A stretch of 64,000 nucleotides of DNA from Mesostigma viride (Eukaryota; Streptophyta; Mesostigmatophyceae; Mesostigmatales; Mesostigmataceae). This document shows, one piece after another, positions 41,291 through 53,500 of the stretch. The stretch's first letter is position 1, and the number at the start of each line of letters is the position of its first letter. The position numbers and the translations under genes were made by a program. The notes beneath the pieces were generated by a model. The model was not told where the DNA came from, did no database searches, and saw nothing but the letters and a program-made list of their open reading frames with translations. The stretch lies in contig RPFO01000715.1 in NCBI GenBank assembly GCA_009746045.1, positions 657,953 through 721,952 on the forward strand, given 5' to 3'.

Positions 41291-42494
41291 ACCGGCCCCT
41301 CGATCCCACTGAGGACTTATGCTCACGTGACGCAGTCACGTGTCTATTAATTAATTAATTCATTCATTTATCTCCCAACGGAGTCATGTCATAGGGAAGG
41401 CCCACACTAAATCACTAATCGAAAATTACTTGGGAAATGTTGTCTCGGGCTGATGGACATGTGTGCCCCTCAATTGCGGAGTTAAATTGGATGTATAATT
41501 GAATGAAATACATTATTACATTCCATGCATCGATGCTCGAGTCATCGCGATATCTGAATATCTTACATAATTACAGACCCGTCAATTGGAAGATCAGAAA
41601 GCTCCAGTGCATCTGCTCTACGACCGGACGTCTCAATCGTACGTAGTGCTTTCGAGTTATAATTACCCTCAATGTATGTCTGGAAAATCCACGTGCAGGC
41701 AGTGTCAAATGCATGGTATATGAACTAGTTATGTACATGTCAAGATGATGACAGTCAAGCGAGGCCATACATGTTGACGGACAAGTGAGCCTGTAGACCT
41801 ACGTCGATCCCCAGTTCCTCGATGTCGTGCGCAGCCCCGATATCATCAGATTTCCAATCCCCAACGGCCGTCGGCTCCGCAAAATCCACGTTCGCGATTA
41901 AACAGTGCAACCGCGAGGGCCGTTCTAACTTGTAATCCACCTATATAATGGGCTCCGTCTCGTCACCGTGCGTTCGCATCAACAGGACAGCCACGGGTGT
42001 CGCGACGTCTCGGACGCTGTGCACTACACGCATCATCTCGGTCATCGCAGCCGTCGAGCACGTCACAAGCATCAATTATTCTCTGGACGAATTCTCGTGA
42101 CCGTGTTGATATTAATGTCTGCCAACTTCACGACTGTGAACAGCAGCCTCACGCACGTCCGGTCCATCCGACTCCGTCAGGCGGTGTTGCGAATGGCGTC
42201 CTGCGTGCAAAAACCAGTACATGAAGGACAATAATGTTAGCCCGTTAGACAGATTTGTCTGTGGTTCCGCTTACAGCAGTACTAATCACCCGTTACGCGG
42301 ATTTCGGGCAAGTGGGTATCCTCCTACATTACATGTATCCAATTATGGACGGGAGATTTAAAATGGGAAACAAGTATCAGCGAACCCAGAATCAAGGTAT
42401 CCACGCAACGGTTTTGAAGAAACGGCTATGTACATATAGACACAATGAACTGAACAAAACTTTAGTAGCTCACTCGTCGTTCACTTGTTAGTCG
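41291..42494. other. Non-coding stretch with a (TTAA)n run and CCCAACGGAG motif
   Basis: ATTAATTAATTAATTCATTC lies at 41345-41370, followed by ATCTCCCAACGGAGTCATG (another copy of the R1-type end). CCAACGGCCGTCGG at 41861-41874 is a 13/14 match to the palindrome described at 43172. A TATATAATGG at about 41942 has no convincing gene behind it. Confidence 0.35.
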
Positions 42495-42620
42495 TAACGG
42501 AGGCAGTCATTCAGTCAGTTTGCAAGTTCAGTTGGCAAGTACGGAAACACACGCAAGTGCGTAACGGAGGCAGTCAGTCAGTCAGTTTGCAAGTGCAGTT
42601 GGCAAGTACGGACCACCAAC
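42495..42620. repeat. Short direct duplication
   Basis: GTAACGGAGGCAGTCA, then GTCAGTTTGCAAGT and CAGTTGGCAAGTACGGA, occurs twice with a period of about 62 bp. Confidence 0.7.
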
Positions 42621-42716
42621 CGCGTGTGTACGTCCATGATATCGCAATAATATAATCAAGAATAACAGGGAACGGTTAATGTATCCTTTACGCAGCTTTT
42701 TCGTTCAGGGCATGTT

Positions 42717-43085
42717 GAAATAACGAAAGTGGGGTCAGGTGTTCGAACCTTCCAAGTGCCGAATTTTTTACGAACCAGCGCATTCACGAACCTTGCACTG
42801 GGGACGCGGTGGACGTGTACCATTACCCCGGCCTAATTCTAGCATTGTACACAAGGGGCGGTGGCTAGCAGTAAAGAAGGGCATCCTAGTCATAACGCTG
42901 GGCAAGTTTAAAAGCACCAACGGCCGTTGAGTAGGAAAAAAAAAGAGCAGGAGAAGAGCACGTCGACGTTTCAACAGCAAGACAAAAATATTGAACCCCG
43001 AGTACCAATGAAAATGCTTTCATGCATGTCCACCCCGACGAGGCACAAATTCATGCATGCCCACCCCGACGAGGCACAAATTAAT
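42717..43085. repeat. Non-coding, with a short tandem repeat
   Basis: Between 43018 and 43083 the ~33-bp unit TTCATGCATG...CACCCCGACGAGGCACAAAT is present twice. A 13/14 palindrome copy CCAACGGCCGTTGA lies at 42917-42930. Confidence 0.6.
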
Positions 43086-43171
43086 GAACGACAGATTTCT
43101 CACCCCCCCCCGGCACATGGAACAAGTGCCATCGCACGCACACACTTTGTAGACAGGAGAGTTTCGAGAGT

Positions 43172-43735
43172 CCAACGGCCGTTGGCTCGGAGAAATTGAC
43201 AGTACACCCGTAAAGACATTAAAATTATCACTTTGTTGTCTTATGTGTGCCGTGTCATTTCCCAAGGTCAAAAGCCGTCAACTTCTGCACCTCTTGTCCC
43301 TCCCACCCGTACGCACTAAGCATGCCCACCTTACACTACCACATGTGGCTCTTGAGAAAACTCCCCCCGACGATGCACATGTGCCATTCACGCACACACC
43401 TTCAGACAAGGCTATCAGTTTTTCGAAGTCCAACGGCCGTTGGCTCCGAGAAATGCTGTTACAACTCAAAATTACAATGGTGACATCCACGAGCTAGTGG
43501 TACGCCGAACAAGTGCTTGTATGACATATGGCGACTGCCCGTGAGGAAAAGTCCACCACCACACACGGTCAGTTTTTTGAGTCCAACGGCCGTTGGCTCC
43601 GAGAAATGCTGTTACAACGCAAAATTACAATGGTGACATACATGAGCTAGTGGTACGCCGAACAAGTGCTTGTATGACATATGGCGACTGCCCGTGAGGA
43701 AAAGTCCACCACCACACACGGACAGTTTTTTGACT
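43172..43735. repeat. 153-bp tandem duplication carrying a 14-bp palindrome
   Basis: CCAACGGCCGTTGG, a perfect palindrome, occurs at 43172-43185, 43430-43443 and 43583-43596. From 43430 the sequence is repeated with a 153-bp period (GGCTCCGAGAAATGCTGTTA, then TATGGCGACTGCCCGTGAGG). A damaged fourth copy starts at about 43736. Non-coding. Confidence 0.85.
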
Positions 43736-43739
43736 CCAA

Positions 43740-44083
43740 CGCAAGAACAGACGTAATGCACACCAAGTGACCAAGTGGCAAGATAAAGACACCCTTGCCA
43801 ATCTCTACCCACAAAAACTTAGCCCCGAAATCCGTAGCCCCGAAATCCGTGATTGATTTGTACATTGTAGATGACAATGCAGCGATCACATGTATTCTGA
43901 AACCAACACGTTTTTACCTAGTTATCATGGTAACCAATTTATGGTTACCTAGTTATCCATGGCTAGAAAGTTGTAAATACACGATGTGGCCACACACGCC
44001 ATAGATGAAAATCATAACCAGATCACGCACATGATCATGGAAGGGGACTCTATTGATCTCAAAAAAGAAAGCTCAAGACACCC
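43740..44083. other. Intergenic, no gene recognised
   Basis: It contains small repeats (CCCCGAAATCCGTAG/GTGAT twice at about 43823-43852) but no supported gene. Confidence 0.3.
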
Positions 44084-44140
44084 TACACCCTACACCCTAC
44101 ACCCTACACCATACATCCTACAACCTACACCCTTAACTCT
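44084..44140. repeat. CCCTACA telomere-like short array
   Basis: Four CCCTACA units decay into CCATACA, TCCTACA and ACCTACA. It resembles the plant (CCCTAAA) and chlorophyte (CCCTAAAA) telomere repeats, but no unit is canonical. Confidence 0.6.
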
Positions 44141-44169
44141 CCACCCTTAGCTTACGTGACCTTTTTTTC

Positions 44170-44238
44170 GGAGAAATGTCCGAGTGGAATGCTATGTATG
44201 GGGTAACTTTCCCAAGGGTTCGAATCCCTCTTTCTCCA
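44170..44238 (+). tRNA. tRNA-Ser-like sequence lacking an anticodon arm
   Basis: The 7-bp acceptor stem GGAGAAA/TTTCTCC is perfect, the D-arm region reads TGTCCGAGTGG, and the T arm is GGGTTCGAATCCC. A TGGG...CCCA hairpin could be the long variable arm of a class II tRNA. At 69 nt it is too short for tRNA-Ser (about 85-90 nt), and no anticodon stem-loop can be folded. It is probably a deleted tRNA-Ser, perhaps of organellar origin, and non-functional as a decoding tRNA. Confidence 0.5.
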
Positions 44239-44342
44239 TTAGAGTTTTGTTTAGCTTCTATTCTCGTCTACACATAATTCACACGAAGTACGCTTGCAAA
44301 TACTTTATTACTATTTTGTTTGATATACTACACTAATATTAT

Positions 44343-44512
44343 AATTGTTGTGTGTGTGTGTTGTTCACGTGTGCGTGTGTGTGTTGTGTGTGTTGTGTGT
44401 GTTGTGCGTGTGCGTGTGCGTGTGCGTGTGCGTGTGCGTGTGCGTGTGCGTGTGCGTGTGTGTGTGTATATAATTTTTTGTTGTGTGTGTGTGTTGTGTG
44501 TTGTACGTGCAA
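44343..44512. repeat. GT-rich and (GTGCGT)n simple repeat
   Basis: TG-rich sequence that includes about ten GTGCGT units at 44404-44462. It leads into the 40-bp array. Confidence 0.85.
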
Positions 44513-47500
44513 GGTGTATGTACATGTGTGTGCAGCCGGCCCTTGCGTGCGCGGTGTGTGTACGTTTCTGTGCAGCCGCCCCTTGCGTGCGCGGTGTATG
44601 TACGTGTGTGTGCATGCCGGCCCTTGCGTGCATGGTGTGTGTACGTGTGTGTGCAGCCGCCCCTTGCGTGCGCGGTGTATGTACATGTGTTTGCACTCGC
44701 CCATTGCGTGCGCGGTGTATGTACGTGTGTGTGCAGCCGCCCCTTGCGTGCGCGGTGGATGTACGTGTGTGCGCACTCGCCCCTTGCGTGCGCGGTGTAT
44801 GTACGTGTGTGTGCAGCCGCCCCTTGCGTGCGCGGTGTATGTACATGTGTGTGCATCCTTGTCCTTGCGTGCATGGTGTATGTACATGTGAGTGCCGTCG
44901 CCCCAACCGTGCATTGTGTATGTACGTGTGTGTGCAGCCGCCCCTTGCGTGCATGGTGTGTGTACATGTGTGTGCATCCTTGTCCTTGCGTGCATGGTGT
45001 ATGTACATGTGTTTGCACTCGCCCCTTGCGTGCGCGGTGTGTGTACGTGTGTGTGCAGCCGCCCCTTGCGTGCATGGTGTGTGTACATGTGTGTGCATCC
45101 TTGTCCTTGCGTGCATGGTGTGTGTACATGTGTGTGCAGCCGCCCCTTGCGTGCGCGGTGGATGTACATGTGCGGGCAGTTGCCCCTTGCGTGCGCGGTG
45201 TATGTACATGTGTTTGCACTCGCCCCTTGCGTGCGCGGTGTGTGTACATGTGTGTGCAGCCGCCCCTTGCGTGCATGGTGTATGTACATGTGCTTGCACT
45301 GGCCCCGTGCGTGCGCGGTGTATGTACGTGTGTGTGCAGCCGCCCCTTGCGTGCGCGGTGTATGTACGTGTGTGTGCAGCCGCCCCTTGCGTGCGCGGTG
45401 TATGTACATGTGTGCGCACTCGCCCCTTGCGTGCGCGGTGTATGTACGTGTGTGTGCAGCCGCCCCTTGCGTGCGCGGTGTATGTACATGTGTGTGCAGC
45501 CGCCCCTTGCGTGTGCGGTGGATGTACATGTGTGTGCAGTTGCCCCTTGCGTGCGCGGTGGATGTACATGTGTTTGCACTCGCCCCTTGCGTGCGCGGTG
45601 TATGTACATGTGTGTGCAGCCGCCCCTTGCGTGCATGGTGTATGTACATGTGCTTGCACTGGCCCCGTGCGTGCGCGGTGTATGTACGTGTGTGTGCAGC
45701 CGCCCCTTGCGTGCGCGGTGTATGTACGTGTGTGCGCACTCGCCCCTTGCGTGCGCGGTGTATGTACGTGTGTGTGCAGCCGCCCCTTGCGTGCGCGGTG
45801 TATGTACATGTGTGTGCATCCTTGTCCTTGCGTGCGCGGTGTATGTACATGTGTTTGCACTCGCCCCTTGCGTGCGCGGTGTATGTACATGTGTGTGCAG
45901 CCGCCCCTTGCGTGCATGGTGTATGTACATGTGTGTGCAGTCGCCCCGTGCGTGCGCGGTGTATGTACGTGTGTGTGCAGCCGCCCCTTGCGTGCGTGGT
46001 GTGTACATGTGAGTGCAGCCGCCCCTTGCGTGCGCGGTGTATGTACGTGTGTGTGCAGCGCCCCTTGCGTGCGTGTGTGTACATGTGTGTGCATCCTTGT
46101 CCTTGCGTGCGGTGTGTGTACGTGTGTGTGCAGCCGCCCCTTGCGTGCATGGTGTATGTACATGTGAGTGCCGTTGCCCCTTGCGTGCGCGGTGTATGTA
46201 CGTGTGTGTGCAGCCGCCCTTGCGTGCGCGGTGTGTGTACGTGTGTGTGCACTCGCCCCTTGCGTGCGCGGTGTATGTACGTGTGTGCAGCCGCCCCTTG
46301 CGTGCGCGGTGTATGCCAGTGTGTGTGCATGCCGGCCCTTGCGTGCAAGGTGGTGTGTAAGTGTGTGTGCAGCCCCTTGCGTGCATGGTGTATGTACGTG
46401 TGTGTGCAGCCGGCCCTTGCGTGCATGGTGTGTGTACATGTGAGTGCAGCCGTCCCTTCCGTGCATGGTGTGTGTACGTGTGTGTGCAGTTGCCCCTTGC
46501 GTGCGCAGTGTATGTACGTGTGTGTGCATGCCGGCCCTTGCGTGCATGGTGTGTGTACGTGTGTGTGCAGTTGCCCCTTGCATGCGCGGTGTATGTACAT
46601 GTGAGTGCAGCCGCCCAAGAGTATGTACATGTGAGTGCCGTCGCCCCTAATTGCGTGCATTGTGTGTGTAAGTGTGTGTGCAGCAGCCCCTTGCGTGCGC
46701 GGTGGATGTACATGTGTGTGCAGCCGCCCCTTGCGTGCATGGTTTATGTACATGTGTGTGCAGTCGCCGGCCCCGTGCGTGCGCAGTGGATGTACGTGTG
46801 TGTGCAGCCGCCCCGTGCGTGCATGGTGTGTGTACGTGTGTGTGCAGCAGCCCCTTGCGTGCGCGGTGTATGTACGTTTCTGTGCATGCCGGCCCTTGCG
46901 TGCATGGTGTATGTACATGTGCTTGCACTGGCCCCTTGCGTGCGCGGTGTATGTACGTGTGTGTGCAGCCGCCCCTTGCGTGCGCGGTGTATGTACGTGT
47001 GTGCGCACTCGCCCCTTGCGTGCGCGGTGTATGTACGTGTGTGTGCAGCCGCCCCTTGCGTGCGCGGTGTATGTACATGTGTGTGCAGCCGCCCCTTGCG
47101 TGTGCGGTGGATGTACATGTGCGGGCAGTTGCCCCTTGCGTGCGCGGTGTATGTACATGTGTTTGCACTCGCCCCTTGCGTGCGCGGTGTATGTACATGT
47201 GTGTGCAGCCGCCCCTTGCGTGCATGGTGTATGTACATGTGCTTGCACTGGCCCCGTGCGTGCGCGGTGTATGTACGTGTGTGTGCAGCCGCCCCTTGCG
47301 TGCGCGGTGTATGTACGTGTGTGCGCACTCGCCCCTTGCGTGCGCGGTGTATGTACGTGTGTGTGCAGCCGCCCCTTGCGTGCGCGGTGTATGTACATGT
47401 GTGTGCATCCTTGTCCTTGCGTGCGCGGTGTATGTACATGTGTTTGCACTCGCCCCTTGCGTGCGCGGTGTATGTACATGTGTGTGCAGCCGCCCCTTGC

Positions 47501-50500
47501 GTGCATGGTTTATGTACATGTGTGTGCAGTCGCCCCGTGCGTGCGCAGTGTATGTACGTGTGTGTGCAGCCGCCCTTGCGTGCGTGGTGTGTGTACATGT
47601 GAGTGCAGCCGCCCCTTGCGTGCGCGGTGTATGTACGTGTGTGTGCAGCAGCCCCTTGCGTGCTTTGTGTGTGTACATGTGTGTGAATCCTTGTCCTTGC
47701 GTGCATGGTGTGTGTACGTGTGTGTGCAGCCGCCCCTTGCGTGCATGGTGGATGTACATGTGAGTGCCGTTGCCCCTTGCGTGCGCGGTGTATGTACGTG
47801 TGTGTGCAGCCGTCCCTTAATTGCGTGCGCGGTGTGTGTACGTGTGTGTGCACTCGCCCCTTGCGTGCGCGGTGTATGTACGTGTGTGCAGCCGCCCCTT
47901 GCGTGCGCGGTGTATGCCAGTGTGTGTGCATGCCGGCCCTTGCGTGCAAGGTGGTGTGTAAGTGTGTGTGCAGCCCCTTGCGTGCATGGTGTATGTACGT
48001 GTGTGTGCAGCCGGCCCTTGCGTGCATGGTGTGTGTACATGTGAGTGCAGCCGTCCCTTCCGTGCATGGTGTGTGTACGTGTGTGCGCACTCGCCCCTTG
48101 CGTGCGTGGTGTGTGTACATCTGAGTGCAGCCGCCCCTTGCGTGCGCGGTGTATGTACGTGTGTGTGCAGCAGCCCCTTGCGTGCTTTGTGTGTGTACAT
48201 GTGTGTGAATCCTTGTCCTTGCGTGCATGGTGTGTGTACGTGTGTGTGCAGCCGCCCTTGCGTGCATGGTGGATGTACATGTGAGTGCCGTTGCCCCTTG
48301 CGTGCGCGGTGTATGTACGTGTGTGTGCAGCCGTCCCTTAATTGCGTGCGCGGTGTGTGTACGTGTGTGTGCACTCGCCCCTTGCGTGCGCGGTGTATGT
48401 ACGTGTGTGCAGCCGCCCCTTGCGTACGCGGTGTATGCCAGTGTGTGTGCATGCCGGCCCTTGCGTGCAAGGTGGTGTGTAAGTGTGTGTGCAGCCCCTT
48501 GCGTGCATGGTGTATGTACGTGTGTGTGCAGCCGGCCCTTGCGTGCATGGTGTGTGTACATGTGAGTGCAGCCGTCCCTTCCGTGCATGGTGTGTGTACG
48601 TGTGTGTGCAGTTGCCCCTTGCGTGCGCAGTGTATGTACGTGTGTGTGCATGCCGGCCCTTGCGTGCATAGTGTGTGTACGTGTGTGTGCAGTTGCCCCT
48701 TGCATGCGCGGTGTATGTACATGTGAGTGCAGCCGCCCAAGAGTATGTACATGTGAGTGCCGTCGCCCCTAATTGCGTGCATTGTGTGTGTAAGTGTGTG
48801 TGCAGCAGCCCCTTGCGTGCGCGGTGTATGTACGTGTGTGTGCAGCCGCCCCTTGCGTGCATGGTGTATGTACATGTGAGTGCCGTTGCCCCTTGCGTGC
48901 GCGGTGTATGTACGTGTGTGTGCAGCCGTCCCTTAATTGCGTGCGCGGTGGATGTACATGTGCGGGCAGTTGCCCCTTGCGTGCGCGGTGTATGTACGTG
49001 TGTGTGCAGCCGTCCCTTGCGTGCGCGGTGTATGTACGTGTGTGTGCAGCCGCCCCTTGCGTGCATGGTGAGTGTAAGTGTGTGTGCAGCAGCCCCTTGC
49101 GTGCGCAGTGTATGTACGTGTGTGTGCAGCCGCCCCTTGCGTGCGCGGTGTGTGTATACTGTGTGTGCATGCCGGCCCTTGCGTGCATGGTGTGTGTACG
49201 TGTGTGTGCAGCAGCCCCTTGCGTGCGCGGTGTATGTACGTTTCTGTGCATGCCGGCCCTTGCGTGCATGGTGTATGTACATGTGCTTGCACTGGCCCCT
49301 TGCGTGCGCGGTGTATGTACGTGTGTGTGCAGCCGCCCCTTGCGTGCGCGGTGTATGTACGTGTGTGCGCACTCGCCCCTTGCGTGCGCGGTGTATGTAC
49401 GTGTGTGTGCAGCCGCCCCTTGCGTGCGCGGTGTATGTACATGTGTGTGCAGCCGCCCCTTGCGTGTGCGGTGGATGTACATGTGCGGGCAGTTGCCCCT
49501 TGCGTGCGCGGTGTATGTACATGTGTTTGCACTCGCCCCTTGCGTGCGCGGTGTATGTACATGTGTGTGCAGCCGCCCCTTGCGTGCATGGTGTATGTAC
49601 ATGTGCTTGCACTGGCCCCGTGCGTGCGCGGTGTATGTACGTGTGTGTGCAGCCGCCCCTTGCGTGCGCGGTGTATGTACGTGTGTGCGCACTCGCCCCT
49701 TGCGTGCGCGGTGTATGTACGTGTGTGTGCAGCCGCCCCTTGCGTGCGCGGTGTATGTACATGTGTGTGCATCCTTGTCCTTGCGTGCGCGGTGTATGTA
49801 CATGTGTTTGCACTCGCCCCTTGCGTGCGCGGTGTATGTACATGTGTGTGCAGCCGCCCCTTGCGTGCATGGTTTATGTACATGTGTGTGCAGTCGCCCC
49901 GTGCGTGCGCAGTGTATGTACGTGTGTGTGCAGCCGCCCCTTGCGTGCGTGGTGTGTGTACATGTGAGTGCAGCCGCCCCTTGCGTGCGCGGTGTATGTA
50001 CGTGTGTGTGCAGCAGCCCCTTGCGTGCTTTGTGTGTGTACATGTGTGTGAATCCTTGTCCTTGCGTGCATGGTGTGTGTACGTGTGTGTGCAGCCGCCC
50101 CTTGCGTGCATGGTGGATGTACATGTGAGTGCCGTTGCCCCTTGCGTGCGCGGTGTATGTACGTGTGTGTGCAGCCGTCCCTTAATTGCGTGCGCGGTGT
50201 GTGTACGTGTGTGTGCACTCGCCCCTTGCGTGCGCGGTGTATGTACGTGTGTGCAGCCGCCCCTTGCGTGCGCGGTGTATGCCAGTGTGTGTGCATGCCG
50301 GCCCTTGCGTGCAAGGTGGTGTGTAAGTGTGTGTGCAGCCCCTTGCGTGCATGGTGTATGTACGTGTGTGTGCAGCCGGCCCTTGCGTGCATGGTGTGTG
50401 TACATGTGAGTGCAGCCGTCCCTTCCGTGCATGGTGTGTGTACGTGTGTGCGCACTCGCCCCTTGCGTGCGTGGTGTGTGTACATCTGAGTGCAGCCGCC

Positions 50501-53500
50501 CCTTGCGTGCGCGGTGTATGTACGTGTGTGTGCAGCAGCCCCTTGCGTGCTTTGTGTGTGTACATGTGTGTGAATCCTTGTCCTTGCGTGCATGGTGTGT
50601 GTACGTGTGTGTGCAGCCGCCCCTTGCGTGCATGGTGGATGTACATGTGAGTGCCGTTGCCCCTTGCGTGCGCGGTGTATGTACGTGTGTGTGCAGCCGT
50701 CCCTTAATTGCGTGCGCGGTGTGTGTACGTGTGTGTGCACTCGCCCCTTGCGTGCGCGGTGTATGTACGTGTGTGCAGCCGCCCCTTGCGTACGCGGTGT
50801 ATGCCAGTGTGTGTGCATGCCGGCCCTTGCGTGCAAGGTGGTGTGTAAGTGTGTGTGCAGCCCCTTGCGTGCATGGTGTATGTACGTGTGTGTGCAGCCG
50901 GCCCTTGCGTGCATGGTGTGTGTACATGTGAGTGCAGCCGTCCCTTCCGTGCATGGTGTGTGTACGTGTGTGTGCAGTTGCCCCTTGCGTGCGCAGTGTA
51001 TGTACGTGTGTGTGCATGCCGGCCCTTGCGTGCATAGTGTGTGTACGTGTGTGTGCAGTTGCCCCTTGCATGCGCGGTGTATGTACATGTGAGTGCAGCC
51101 GCCCAAGAGTATGTACATGTGAGTGCCGTCGCCCCTAATTGCGTGCATTGTGTGTGTAAGTGTGTGTGCAGCAGCCCCTTGCGTGCGCGGTGTATGTACG
51201 TGTGTGTGCAGCCGCCCCTTGCGTGCATGGTGTATGTACATGTGAGTGCCGTTGCCCCTTGCGTGCGCGGTGTATGTACGTGTGTGTGCAGCCGTCCCTT
51301 AATTGCGTGCGCGGTGGATGTACATGTGCGGGCAGTTGCCCCTTGCGTGCGCGGTGTATGTACGTGTGTGTGCAGCCGTCCCTTGCGTGCGCGGTGTATG
51401 TACGTGTGTGTGCAGCCGCCCCTTGCGTGCATGGTGAGTGTAAGTGTGTGTGCAGCAGCCCCTTGCGTGCGCAGTGTATGTACGTGTGTGTGCAGCCGCC
51501 CCTTGCGTGCGCGGTGTGTGTATACTGTGTGTGCATGCCGGCCCTTGCGTGCATGGTGTGTGTACGTGTGTGTGCAGCCGCCCCTTACATGGGCGGTGTA
51601 TGTACGTGTGTGTGCATGCCGGCCCTTGCGTGCGCGGTGTATGTACGTGTTAATGCAGCCGCCCCTTGCGTGCGCAGTGTATGTCCATGTGTGGGCAGTT
51701 TCCCCTTGCGTGCGCGGTGTATGTACGTGTGTGTGCAGCCGGCCCTTGCGTGCGCGGTGTGTGTACATGTGTGTGCAGTTGCCCCTTGCGTGCGCGGTGT
51801 ATGTAAGTGTGTGTGCAGCCGGCCCTTGCGTGCGCGGTGTGTGTACATGTGAGTGCAGCTGCCCCAAGCGTGCGCGGTGTGTGTACATGTGTGTGCAGTT
51901 GCCCCTTGCGTGCGCGGTGGATGTACGTGTGTGTGCATGCCGGCAATTGCGTGCATGGTGTGTGTACGTGTGTGTGCAGCCGCCCCTTGCGTGCGCGGTG
52001 TGTGTACGTGTGTGTGCACTCGCCCCTTGCGTGCGCGGTGGATGTACATGTGTGTGCAGCCGCCCCTTGCGTGCATGGTGTATGTACGTGTGTGTGCAGC
52101 CGCCCCTTGCGTGCGCGGTGTATGTACGTGTTAATGCAGCCGCCCCTTCCGTGCGCAGTGTATGTCCATGTGTGGACAGTTTCCCCTTAATTGCGTGCGC
52201 GGTGTATGTACGTGTGTGTGCAGCCGCCCCTTGCGTGGGCGGTGTATGCCATGCAGTGTGTGTGCATGCCGGCCCTTGCGTGCAAGGTGTGTGTAAGTGT
52301 GTGTGCAGCCCCTTGCGTGCATGGTGTATGTACGTGTGTGTGCAGCTGCCCCTTGCGTGCGCGGTGTGTGTACGTGTGTGTGCAGCCGCCCCTTGCGTGC
52401 GCGGTGTATGTACGTGTGTGTGCAGCCGGCCCTTGCGTGCATGGTGTGTGTACGTGTGTGTGCAGCCGGCCCTTGCGTGCGCGGTGGATGTACATGGGTG
52501 TGCAGTCGCCCCTTGCGTGCGCGGTGTAGGTACGTATGTGTGCAGCCGCCCCTTGCGTGCGCGGTGTATGTACGTGTGTGTGCAGCCGCCCCGTGGTTGC
52601 GCGGTGTATGTACATGTGTGTGCAGTTGCCCCTTGCGTGCAAGGTGTGTGTAAGTGTGTGTGCAGCCCCTTGCGTGCATGGTGTATGTACGTGTGTGTGC
52701 AGCCGCCCCAAGCGTGCGCGGTGTGTGTACATGTGAGTGCAGCTGCCCCAAGCGTGCGCGGTGTATGTACGTGTGTGTGCAGCCGCCCCGTGGTTGCGCG
52801 GTGTATGTACATGTGTGTGCAGTTGCCCCTTGCGTGCGCGGTGTATGTACGTGTGTGTGCAGCCGCCCCTTGCGTGCGCGGTGTAGGTACGTGTGTGTGC
52901 AGCCGCCCCAAGCGTGCGCGGTGTGTGTACATGTGTGTGCAGTTGCCCCTTGCGTGCGCGGTGTGTGTACGTGTGTGTGCAGCCGCCCCTTGCGTGCGCG
53001 GTGTATGTACGTGTGTGTGCAGTTGCCCCTTGCGTGCGCGGTGGATGTACGTGTGTGTGCAGCCGGCCCTTGCGTGCGCGGTGTGTGTACATGTGAGTGC
53101 AGCTGCCCCAAGCGTGCGCGGTGTGTGTACATGTGTGTGCAGTTGCCCCTTGCGTGCGCGGTGGATGTACGTGTGTGTGCAGCCGCCCCTTGCGTGCGCG
53201 GTGTAGGTACGTGTGTGTGCAGCCGCCCCAAGCGTGCGCGGTGTGTGTACATGTGTGTGCAGTTGCCCCTTGCGTGCGCGGTGTGTGTACATGTGTGTGC
53301 AGTTGCCCCTTGCGTGCGCGGTGTATGTACGTGTGTGTGCAGCCGGCCCTTGCGTGCGCGGTGTGTGTACATGTGAGTGCAGCTGCCCCAAGCGTGCGCG
53401 GTGTGTGTACATGTGTGTGCAGTTGCCCCTTGCGTGCGCGGTGGATGTACGTGTGTGTGCATGCCGGCAATTGCGTGCATGGTGTGTGTACGTGTGTGTG

